Assembly: GCA_937925845.1 (NCBI GenBank)
Contig: CALAML010000137.1
Span: 1 to 34,014 of the forward strand
Source of the DNA: an uncultured Acidimicrobiales bacterium
Lineage (GTDB): Bacteria > Actinomycetota > Acidimicrobiia > Acidimicrobiales > CALAML01
DNA: 34,014 bases
Direction of reading: 5' to 3'
A model generated the notes under the pieces. The model saw only the letters and a program-made list of their open reading frames with translations. It was not told the origin of the DNA and did no database searches. Positions 7,730 to 14,426 of the stretch are shown piece after piece. Position numbers and translations under genes: made by a program. The number at the start of each line of letters is the position of its first letter. The first letter of the stretch is position 1.

Positions 7730-9049
7730 CTACCCGTCCTGGCCGGGGATCCAGGTGGTTCCGGCCAACGGCACCCGCGCCATCGCCGCAGCCTCAACCG
7801 TCAGCGCGGCGAGGTCCTCCGGCTCCAGGTTGGAGACGTGCGACTTTCCGTTGGCTCGGGCCAGGGTCTGCACCTCCAACGTGAGTACCTGGAGGTAGTT
7901 GGCTAAGCGTCGGCCACCGATCACCGGATCGAGTCGCCCCGCCAGCGCCGGATCCTGGGTGGTGATGCCCGCCGGATCGTTCCCGGCCTGGAAGTCGTCC
8001 CAAAAACCAGCCGACGAACCGAGGGCCCGATATTCCTCTTCATAGGTTGGGTCGTTGTCGCCGATGGCGATCAGCGCCGCAGTGCCGATCGAAACCGCAT
8101 CGGCACCCAGCGCCAACGCCTTGGCCACATCGGCACCGGAACGAATGCCGCCGGCCGCGATCAGCTTCACCCGACGATGGGCCCCCAGTTCCTTCAGTGC
8201 CCGCACCGCCTCCGGGATAGCAGCGATGGTGGGGATGCCCACGTGTTCGATGAAGACGTCCTGGGTGGCCGCGGTACCGCCCTGCATGCCGTCGACGACC
8301 ACCGCATCGGCACCGGCCTTCACCGCCAACGCGGTGTCGTAGTACGGACGGGCGGCGCCGACCTTGATGTAGATCGGCACCTGCCAATCGACGATCTCGC
8401 GCAGCTCGATGATCTTGATCTCCAGGTCGTCGGGCCCGGTCCAATCCGGATGACGACAGGCTGAGCGTTGGTCGATGCCCTCCGGCAAGGTGCGCATCTC
8501 CGCCACCCGCTCGTTGATCTTTTGGCCCATCAGCATGCCGCCGCCGCCCGGCTTGGCGCCCTGGCCCACCACCACTTCGATGGCATCCGCCTTCCTTAGA
8601 TCGTCGGGGTTCATGCCGTAGCGGGAGGGGAGATACTGATACACCAACGTCTTTGAATGGCCCCGCTCCTCGGGGGTCATCCCACCATCGCCCGTCGTGG
8701 TGGACGTGCCGGCCGAGTTGGCACCGCGCCCCAACGCCTCCTTGGCCTGGGCCGACAACGAGCCGAAGCTCATGCCGGCGATGGTGATCGGGATGTCGAG
8801 CTTCACCGGCCGCTCCGCCCGCTCGGCCCCGATCACGACATCGGTGCCACACGCCTCGCGATACCCCTCAAGGGGATACCTCGACATCGAAGCTCCGAGG
8901 AACACCAGATCGTCGAAGGTGGGCAGCTCGCGCTTCGCCCCCCAACCCCGGATGCGATAGATGCCGGTGTTGGCGGCTCGGCGGATCTCGGCGATGACGT
9001 TGCGATCGAAGGTAAAGGACTCCCGGAGGTGCCACGGCTGTTCGGTCAT
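7730..9049 (-). CDS. glxD: FMN-binding glutamate-synthase-domain protein GlxD/MgsC
   Basis: The 439-residue protein is the FMN-containing glutamate synthase barrel found as a stand-alone subunit in glxBCD and mgsABC sets. Such a subunit joins ammonia released by the GlxB partner to an alpha-keto acid. Typical blocks are ITIAGMSFGSLSAQAKEALGRGA, GDGGMTPEERG, QGAKPGGGGML, YIKVGAARP, ADAVVVDGMQGG and LIAAGGIRSGADVAKALALGADAVSIGTAAL (phosphate/FMN-binding part of the barrel). Only two cysteines are present, so the cysteine set that holds the 3Fe-4S cluster in canonical GltB is not seen. The ATG overlaps the glxC stop (ATGA), making it the third gene of a coupled operon. Whether the product is glutamate or N-methylglutamate cannot be told from sequence. 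Confidence 0.9.
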   Translation of the reverse strand: MTEQPWHLRESFTFDRNVIAEIRRAANTGIYRIRGWGAKRELPTFDDLVFLGASMSRYPLEGYREACGTDVVIGAERAERPVKLDIPITIAGMSFGSLSAQAKEALGRGANSAGTSTTTGDGGMTPEERGHSKTLVYQYLPSRYGMNPDDLRKADAIEVVVGQGAKPGGGGMLMGQKINERVAEMRTLPEGIDQRSACRHPDWTGPDDLEIKIIELREIVDWQVPIYIKVGAARPYYDTALAVKAGADAVVVDGMQGGTAATQDVFIEHVGIPTIAAIPEAVRALKELGAHRRVKLIAAGGIRSGADVAKALALGADAVSIGTAALIAIGDNDPTYEEEYRALGSSAGFWDDFQAGNDPAGITTQDPALAGRLDPVIGGRRLANYLQVLTLEVQTLARANGKSHVSNLEPEDLAALTVEAAAMARVPLAGTTWIPGQDG

Positions 9050-9960
9050 TGCTTGGCCCCCTTCTTCGTGTTCTTGGGTTGCTTCGTTGAACGCTTCTCG
9101 GTGGTGCTTTTCTTGGACGAACTCTCCTGTGATGACTGCTTCTTGGTTGTCCGCTTCTTCGTGGCACTCTGACCACGCTGTTTGGCACTCGCCTTCTTTT
9201 TGGTCTTCGTATTCTTTGACCGGTTTCGGCTGGTCCCGGCTACTTCGGCATCGATGTCATCCACTGCGAAGTTGTAGAGGGTGCGGGCCGAACCGAAGCG
9301 CCGGAACTGTTCGGGGCGTCCGCCCAGACCTGCAGCGGTCAAAAGGCGCTCCAGCACATCCCGATGTTCGGCCTCAATCGGCTTCTCCACACAATCGGAC
9401 CCGAGTGAGGCGACGGTGCCTCGCACAAATAGCTCGGCCTCATAGATTGAGTCGCCGAGATCGTGATCGGCATCACCTAACACCACCAGGTTTCCGGCCT
9501 GAGCCATGAAGGCACTCATATGGCCGACGTTGCCGCCAACCACGATGTCGACGCCCTTCATTGAGATGCCGCAGCGGGCCCCGGCATTACCTTCGACGAC
9601 CACCAGCCCGCCACACCCGGTGGCCCCGGCCGACATGGTGGCGTTGCCCGAGATGCGCACCTCGCCCGACATGATGTTCTCGGCCAGTCCCGTGCTGGCG
9701 TTGCCCTCCACCCGCACCCGGCCGTGCTGATGCATGCCGGCGCAGTAATAGCCGACCGAACCATTAACCACCACGTCGATATCGGTGAAGATGCCGGCCG
9801 CCACCGCATGGGCGCCCCGCGGGTTCACAACGGCAAAGGTGCCCGATTCGGCCTGATGCAGAGCGTGATTCATCTCCCGCAGAGTGGTTTCGGACAGGTC
9901 GAAGGTATGGCTGACCGGTCCTGGCAGCGGCGGTGGCTTGGCCGCTTTGGTCTTGCTCAT
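9046..9960 (-). CDS. glxC: GXGXG-domain protein GlxC/MgsB with a lysine-rich C-terminal tail
   Basis: This corresponds to the glutamate-synthase alpha-subunit C-terminal (GXGXG) beta-helix, which structurally couples the amidotransferase and FMN domains. The repeated turns are visible in residues 60-185 (NGSVGYYCAG, EGNASTG, SGNATMSAGATGCGG, EGNAGARCG, GGNVGHM, LGDADHDLGD). The folded part ends near residue 240. The final 64 residues (241-304, encoded by 9046-9240) have 18 Lys and 5 Arg, are rich in Ser, Thr and Gln, and contain no aromatic residue. They resemble a histone H1-like or nucleic-acid-binding tail rather than anything in GlxC homologs I know. Length is therefore 304 against about 230 expected. 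ATGA overlaps at both ends couple it to glxB and glxD. Confidence 0.9.
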   Translation of the reverse strand: MSKTKAAKPPPLPGPVSHTFDLSETTLREMNHALHQAESGTFAVVNPRGAHAVAAGIFTDIDVVVNGSVGYYCAGMHQHGRVRVEGNASTGLAENIMSGEVRISGNATMSAGATGCGGLVVVEGNAGARCGISMKGVDIVVGGNVGHMSAFMAQAGNLVVLGDADHDLGDSIYEAELFVRGTVASLGSDCVEKPIEAEHRDVLERLLTAAGLGGRPEQFRRFGSARTLYNFAVDDIDAEVAGTSRNRSKNTKTKKKASAKQRGQSATKKRTTKKQSSQESSSKKSTTEKRSTKQPKNTKKGAKQ

Positions 9961-10919
9961 CGGGTTCCTCCAACGGGCCCGGTGGTTGCGCTGGTGGCGC
10001 TGGCGGCCTCACCGGCGGTCAGGTCGTCGAGGCTCCAGGTGTAGATCCGGCCCGGGTCGGGCTCCCACACCTGGGCATCGTTTACGCCGGGCAGCTGAGC
10101 GATGGCCCGATACTCCGACGACATCGCCACCCAGTCGTCGGTCTCGGCCACCACCGCGGGCTTGCAGGCGATCGGGTCGCGGAGGATGGCGAAGCCGTTC
10201 TCGATGCCGATGGCGAAGGTGTAGAAACCATCGAGGTCGACCAAAGCGTTCTTCAGCGCCAACTCAATGTCGTCACCTTCGCGCAGCCGCCACGACAGGT
10301 AGCCGGCCGCGACCTCGGTGTCGTTCTCGGTTTGGAACGACTCGCCCGCAGCCATCAGCCGCTCTCTCAACTGATTGTGGTTCGAGAGCGAGCCGTTGTG
10401 GACGAGGCAGGTGTCGGCGCCGGTGGCGAACGGGTGGCTGCCATTGGTGGTGACCGCCGACTCGGTAGCCATGCGGGTGTGGGCGATGGCGTGGGTGCCG
10501 GAGCGCCCGGCCAGGTCGTAGTTCACCGCCACCAGATCGGGATCGCCAACCGACTTAAACAGTTCGATCTGGCGGCCGTAACTCAACACGTCGAGCTCGG
10601 CCACCTCATCGATCAACCACTGACGAGCGGCCCGACCATCGCCGTTGGTCACAAACACCGCGTGGTCGCGGATCGGCCGAACCTCCACCTCAGCACCGAG
10701 GGTGATGGCCAGGTCTTTGCCGATCACATCCCAGTCCGGGGTGGTGTACTCGGCCAGCACCGTCACCCGGGTTTGGCCGGCGACGCCCTCGTCGTAGATG
10801 GCAAAGCCGGCGGAGTCAGGGCCGCGGTCGCGCATCTCATGGAGCATCAGCGCCGTGAGCCGACCGAGCTCAGGACGGTGCTTGGGCGTCTTGGTAAACA
10901 GTCCGACGATCCCACACAT
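9957..10919 (-). CDS. glxB: Class II glutamine amidotransferase GlxB/MgsA
   Basis: This is the glutaminase half of a three-gene glutamate-synthase-like complex. The Ntn-type nucleophile Cys2 directly follows the initiator Met (MCGIVGLF), and the class II blocks RDRGPDSAGFA, HTRMATESAVTTNGSHPF, VHNGSLSNHNQLR and ENDTEVAAGYL are present. It should release ammonia from glutamine (or methylamine from gamma-glutamylmethylamide) and pass it to GlxD. The 320-residue length fits the family. The ATG has a strong Shine-Dalgarno GGGGAGGA (10935-10928) 8 bases upstream. It is the first gene of glxBCD and is divergent from the glutamine synthetase gene, with a 204-bp shared upstream region. Its 3' end overlaps glxC by ATGA. 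Confidence 0.93.
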   Translation of the reverse strand: MCGIVGLFTKTPKHRPELGRLTALMLHEMRDRGPDSAGFAIYDEGVAGQTRVTVLAEYTTPDWDVIGKDLAITLGAEVEVRPIRDHAVFVTNGDGRAARQWLIDEVAELDVLSYGRQIELFKSVGDPDLVAVNYDLAGRSGTHAIAHTRMATESAVTTNGSHPFATGADTCLVHNGSLSNHNQLRERLMAAGESFQTENDTEVAAGYLSWRLREGDDIELALKNALVDLDGFYTFAIGIENGFAILRDPIACKPAVVAETDDWVAMSSEYRAIAQLPGVNDAQVWEPDPGRIYTWSLDDLTAGEAASATSATTGPVGGTR

Positions 10920-11055
10920 CAGAACGTTCCTCCCCGAATCGCTGGTTGCTAGGCGTTCACCACAACGGTGGCGGCAACAGTGGTCGCTACAACAGTGTCG
11001 GCTGGATCCCGGCTTCGATCGGCCATGAAGGCCGCCAAGAGCGTATCGGGACTCT
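10920..11055. promoter_or_regulatory. Divergent glxB-glnT upstream region, glxB side
   Basis: This part of the 204-bp divergent gap contains the strong glxB ribosome site (10928-10935) and three loose direct repeats of CAAC(G/A)GTG starting at 10963, 10975 and 10990, spaced 12 and 15 bp. I could not pick out a convincing -35/-10 pair for glxB by eye. The repeats may be regulator contacts or low-complexity drift. Confidence 0.35.
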
Positions 11056-11085
11056 TTGACAGTGGTGAAGAGGCTTCACCATAAT
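11056..11085 (+). promoter_or_regulatory. Near-consensus housekeeping promoter for the glutamine synthetase gene
   Basis: TTGACA at 11056-11061 is a perfect -35 hexamer and CATAAT at 11080-11085 matches the -10 consensus at five of six positions. The spacer is 18 bp. Transcription would start near 11092, giving a leader of about 32 bases to the ATG at 11124. Almost the entire spacer is a palindrome (11063-11081), so a bound repressor would exclude RNA polymerase. A strong promoter combined with an operator suggests tight on/off control. Confidence 0.75.
11063..11081. promoter_or_regulatory. 19-bp palindromic operator in the glnT promoter spacer
   Basis: TGGTGAAG-AGG-CTTCACCA is a perfect 8-3-8 inverted repeat lying between the -35 and -10 boxes. 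Read as GGTGAA-N5-TTCACC (11064-11080) it has the same core and spacing as the four palindromes at 17.1-18.7 kb. The XRE-cupin protein encoded downstream of the synthetase is the natural candidate ligand, but this is inference. Confidence 0.7.
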
Positions 11086-11123
11086 GAAACCACACATTTG
11101 ATGCCAGCCGGGGGGCGAAGGCC

Positions 11124-12503
11124 ATGGGAAGCGACAGAGACCGAACCGACAGCTACGAGGCCATCCGATCGCGAGTCGAAGCCGACGGCGTCGAGTTCAT
11201 CTACGCCATGTTTGTGGAGATGCACGGTAAACCGTGCGCCAAGCTGGTGCCGGTCGAAGCCCTCCAAGGGTTGATGAGCGATGGCGCGGGGTTCGCCGGT
11301 TTCGCCTCGGGACCGATGGGCCAGAACCCATCGAGCCCCGACATGTTGGCCCTTCCCGACCCGGCCAGCTACACCCAACTGCCGTGGCAACCGAATGTGG
11401 CCGCCATGCAATGCGACCCGACGGTCGAGGGCGAACTGTGGCCCTACGCCCCCCGGGTGATCCTGGCCCGGGCCCTCGATGCCCTTGCACAACGGGGGCT
11501 GGTGCTCAAGACCGGAGTGGAGGCCGAATACTCGCTGGTGGTTCGCGACGACAACGGGGCGATCTCGGTAGCCGACGAACGCGACGTCGACGCCCTGCCC
11601 TGCTACGACGCCCGCAGCCTCACCCGGATGCTGCCCCATCTCACCGAAGTGTCGAAGAACCTCAACGCCATGGGCTGGGGCAACTACGCCAACGACCACG
11701 AAGACGCCAACGGGCAGTACGAACAGAACTGGCAATACGCCGACGCCATGACCACCGCCGATCGGCTGATCCTGTTCCGGCTGATGATTCACACCATGGC
11801 CCAGCGCGACGGCCGCTACGCCACCTTCATGCCCAAACCGTTCGCCGACAAAACCGGCAACGGACTGCACGCCCACATGAGCCTTTGGGATGCTGACGAC
11901 AAGCCACTCTTCCCCGCCGGAGACGGCCCCGACTCTCTCGGACTGGGCCTGAGCCAGATGGCATATCACTTCGCCGCCGGGCTGATCACCCACGCTCCGG
12001 CGCTGGTGGCAGTGGCCTGCCCGATCGTGAACTCCTACAAGCGTATGGGAGTGGGCGCACCAACCTCGGGGGCAACCTGGGCGCCGTCGTACGCAGCGTT
12101 CGGCGGCAACAACCGAACCCAGATGATCCGGGTGCCCGAGCCCGACCGCATCGAGGTGCGTCTGGCCGACGGAGCCGCCAACCCCTACCTGGCCTTCGCC
12201 GCCATGTTGGCCTGCGGACTCGACGGAATCGACAACCAGATCGACCCCGGCGAGCCCAACACCGCCAACCTGTTTGCCCTCTCGGCCGAAGAAGTAGCGG
12301 CGAGAGGCATCGTCACCCTTCCGCCGACGTTGTTGCATGCGGCGGAGAACCTGGCTGGCAACGATGTGTTGCGGGCCGGCCTCGGCACCACCGCTGACGG
12401 ACCGTATTCGGAGTACTTCGCCGAAATCAAGCGCCAGGAATTCCTCAGCCACCACAGCCAGGTAACGCCGGCCGAGATCGATCAGTACCTCACCCTGTTC
12501 TGA
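11124..12503 (+). CDS. glnT: Type III glutamine synthetase, GlnT / gamma-glutamylmethylamide synthetase-like
   Basis: This ATP-dependent ligase joins glutamate with ammonia or a small amine. The 459-residue protein has the beta-grasp region (FVEMHGKPCAKLVPV, GAGFAGFASGPMGQ) and the catalytic domain: metal-binding GVEAEYSL and HEDANGQYEQNW, ATP-loop FMPKPFADKTGNGLHAHMS, glutamate-binding NSYKRMG and NNRTQMIRVPEPDRIEVRLADGAANPYL. The opening resembles GmaS/GlnT enzymes of methylamine metabolism and rhizobial GSIII rather than housekeeping GlnA. The adenylylation-site tyrosine of GlnA was not recognised. The ATG follows a purine-rich GGGGGGCGAAGG. The divergent glxBCD operon is the usual partner of this type. 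Ammonia and methylamine substrates cannot be distinguished by sequence alone. Confidence 0.88.
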   Translation: MGSDRDRTDSYEAIRSRVEADGVEFIYAMFVEMHGKPCAKLVPVEALQGLMSDGAGFAGFASGPMGQNPSSPDMLALPDPASYTQLPWQPNVAAMQCDPTVEGELWPYAPRVILARALDALAQRGLVLKTGVEAEYSLVVRDDNGAISVADERDVDALPCYDARSLTRMLPHLTEVSKNLNAMGWGNYANDHEDANGQYEQNWQYADAMTTADRLILFRLMIHTMAQRDGRYATFMPKPFADKTGNGLHAHMSLWDADDKPLFPAGDGPDSLGLGLSQMAYHFAAGLITHAPALVAVACPIVNSYKRMGVGAPTSGATWAPSYAAFGGNNRTQMIRVPEPDRIEVRLADGAANPYLAFAAMLACGLDGIDNQIDPGEPNTANLFALSAEEVAARGIVTLPPTLLHAAENLAGNDVLRAGLGTTADGPYSEYFAEIKRQEFLSHHSQVTPAEIDQYLTLF

Positions 12504-12572
12504 CTTCGGCGACGACCCAGCCGATCTGGGCGGACCCAAACGACCAAGAAAGCGACGATCCAGGCGACAACC

Positions 12573-13163
12573 ATGGCCCAGCTGACAACCGAAGCGGTAG
12601 CCGAAGTGGTGGGGGCACGGGTGCGCGAGCTGCGCCAACAACTCGGCCTCACCATCGAACAACTGGCCAACAGCGCGGAGCTTTCAATGGGCATGCTGTC
12701 GAAGATCGAGAACGGGTTGACCTCGCCCAGCTTCGCCACCCTCACCGCCATCGCCAACGCCACCGACGTGCCGTTCACCTCGCTGTTTCGTGGCCTCGAC
12801 GAAGAACACGACGCTATCTTCGTACCCGATGGTGGGGGGCTCGAGATCTCCCACGAAGGGAGCGGCCCGGGCCATCGCTACTTCGACCTTGGAGCGCTAC
12901 GGGGCCCCGACCGGGTGATCGAACCGGTGCTGATCACCATCTCGCAAGCCAACGAAGTGTTCCCGCTGTTTCAACACGCCGGCGTTGAGTTCATCCACAT
13001 GCTCGAAGGGGAGATGTCCTACGGCTACGGCTCCAACCGCTACCGCATGACCCCGGGCGCCACCCTCCAATTCCAAGGCGAAGTACCCCACGGTCCAGCC
13101 GAGCTCATCAACCTGCCAATCCGATTTCTCTCGTTAAAGGTCCACGTCGTTCGTCGGCCCTAG
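12573..13163 (+). CDS. XRE-family transcriptional regulator with C-terminal cupin sensor
   Basis: The 196-residue protein has an N-terminal helix-turn-helix (about 12-66: VRELRQQLGLTIEQLANSAELSMGMLSKIENGLTSPSFATLTAIANA). A cupin domain (about 105-190) includes FPLFQHAGVEFIHMLEGEM and PHGPAEL, a small beta-barrel likely to bind an effector. This architecture is common in regulators of amine, amino-acid and nitrogen catabolism. It lies 69 bp downstream of the glutamine synthetase gene in the same direction and probably shares its transcript. It is the best candidate for the palindrome in the glnT promoter. Its TAG stop shares the four-base CTAG with the stop of the convergent gene. Confidence 0.9.
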   Translation: MAQLTTEAVAEVVGARVRELRQQLGLTIEQLANSAELSMGMLSKIENGLTSPSFATLTAIANATDVPFTSLFRGLDEEHDAIFVPDGGGLEISHEGSGPGHRYFDLGALRGPDRVIEPVLITISQANEVFPLFQHAGVEFIHMLEGEMSYGYGSNRYRMTPGATLQFQGEVPHGPAELINLPIRFLSLKVHVVRRP

Positions 13164-14074
13164 CCTTCTAGTGGGGCGGTGGGACGATCGGGCCAGTTGA
13201 TTTCTACTGCTAGGCCCTTGTGGTCGCTGGCGATGATGCCGGTTCGTTCTTCGTCGAAGGCGAGTTGGGCGTTGAGGATGCGGCCGCCTGAGCCTTTGCG
13301 GAGGAACGGGTCGCCTACAAACACGTAGTCGATGCGCTTGCGGTGCACGTTGAGGTTGGCGGCCAGATAGTTGGAGCGCCAGTCGTTGGTGAGACCGGCT
13401 GACCCGTCGCCGGCCACCTTCCAGGCGTCCTGGTAGAAGGTGGCCCGACCATCGATCACGTGGGTCGACGATAGGAATCGGATCTCGTCGCTGTCGGGTT
13501 CGGCGTTGAAGTCGCCGCACAGAATCGGCGGCATGGCCCGGCGGTCCGGATTCATCAGGTCGTCGACATCGCCTCGGGTCTCCCGGATGATGTCGTCGAT
13601 GGCCTGCACCTGCACGAGCCGATGGTGGGCGTCGGCCGGAGCCGCGGCCAGGTGAGTGGAGAACAAATCGAGCCCGGCGGTGGACGCGTGGAACAGCTCC
13701 CACGGCATGCCTGCGGTAAACGGCGCTGGGTTCGGTGCCAACGGCAGGCGATGCAGCGCTTGGTTGTCGATCGGCCAACGCGACAACACGGCGGAGCCGA
13801 AGCGCAGGCTTCGGTCGGGCCAACTCTTTTCAGGCAATTCATGCCCGCCGAAGGCCATGTGGAAGTCCGTGGCCGCTTCGTCGGCGATCCAGCCCGCGGC
13901 GTTGGGCGAAGTGTCGGTATGGGCCACCTCCTGCAAACACACCACATCGGGATCAAGATGATCGATCCACGACACGATCTCCACCCGGCGGCGATCCCAG
14001 TCCGGCTCAAAAAGCGACCCAATGTTGAGCTGCACCAACCGCAGCACCTGATCCCGCTCAAAGTCTCCCGGCAT
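13160..14074 (-). CDS. Endonuclease/exonuclease/phosphatase-family hydrolase
   Basis: The 304-residue protein carries the metal-dependent EEP fold shared by AP endonucleases, DNase I-like nucleases, sphingomyelinases and inositol phosphatases. Recognisable motifs are the first-strand Asn (LVQLNIGS), the metal-binding Glu in VVCLQEV (E49), HLAAAPADAHHRLVQVQAI, GDFNAEPDSDE, the RIDYVFVG strand and the terminal ASDHKGLAVEI with the catalytic Asp-His pair. No signal peptide or membrane segment is seen, so it is likely cytoplasmic. The sequence does not tell whether DNA, phospholipid or another phosphodiester is the substrate. It is transcribed towards the XRE-cupin gene and overlaps its stop by 4 bp. 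A 352-bp gap lies upstream. Confidence 0.87.
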   Translation of the reverse strand: MPGDFERDQVLRLVQLNIGSLFEPDWDRRRVEIVSWIDHLDPDVVCLQEVAHTDTSPNAAGWIADEAATDFHMAFGGHELPEKSWPDRSLRFGSAVLSRWPIDNQALHRLPLAPNPAPFTAGMPWELFHASTAGLDLFSTHLAAAPADAHHRLVQVQAIDDIIRETRGDVDDLMNPDRRAMPPILCGDFNAEPDSDEIRFLSSTHVIDGRATFYQDAWKVAGDGSAGLTNDWRSNYLAANLNVHRKRIDYVFVGDPFLRKGSGGRILNAQLAFDEERTGIIASDHKGLAVEINWPDRPTAPLEG

Positions 14075-14426
14075 GGCCGAAGCCTACTCGTCGCCCGAAA
14101 GACAGAACAGCAAAGGCCGCCGGCATCCAACCTTGGTAACCCTCGACGATGTGATGAAACTCGCTCGGTCCGAAGTTCGGTGGTGAAGAAGTGGGTGTCG
14201 GAGAAGGCGTACTTGGTGAATGACATCACACCCACGACACCAGATAGGGGCTCATGAGGCCGGATGCTGTTCGGCGCAGAACGTTCGTGTGCGCTAGGTT
14301 TTGCCCTAGTTAGAGACTTGTTTCTAAAGAGGTGCACCGGTTCCCTGCGGTCTTGAGGTGGAGCCGGAACGTTGTGGGTCGGGTGGTGATGCAATCGCCC
14401 CCGGACAGCTACAAGAGGGGTTTGAT
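14075..14426. other. 352-bp intergenic region between divergent genes
   Basis: No credible gene is visible. The stretch separates the EEP-family hydrolase from the cupredoxin lipoprotein and should hold both promoters. Visible structure includes CTAGG-N6-CCTAG near 14294-14309 and an 8-2-8 near-palindrome at 14310-14327. A good ribosome site GAGGGG (14415-14420) lies 6 bases before the lipoprotein ATG. I see no clean -35/-10 pair. Confidence 0.6.
14310..14327. promoter_or_regulatory. Near-palindrome TTAGAGAC-TT-GTTTCTAA
   Basis: The 18-bp element is an inverted repeat with a single mismatched pair, about 100 bp upstream of the cupredoxin lipoprotein start and in an unusually A/T-rich patch for this window. 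It follows directly after CTAGG-N6-CCTAG. It could be an operator or overlap the promoter of the lipoprotein gene. Confidence 0.4.

Noticed and set aside
12516..12530. Small hairpin CCCAG-N5-CTGGG between the glutamine synthetase and XRE-cupin genes
   Set aside because: The stem is only 5 bp with no T-tract; read-through into the regulator gene seems more likely than termination.
11076..12662. Long minus-strand open frame of 528 codons
   Set aside because: It is antisense to the type III glutamine synthetase, whose motifs are intact, and would cross its promoter.
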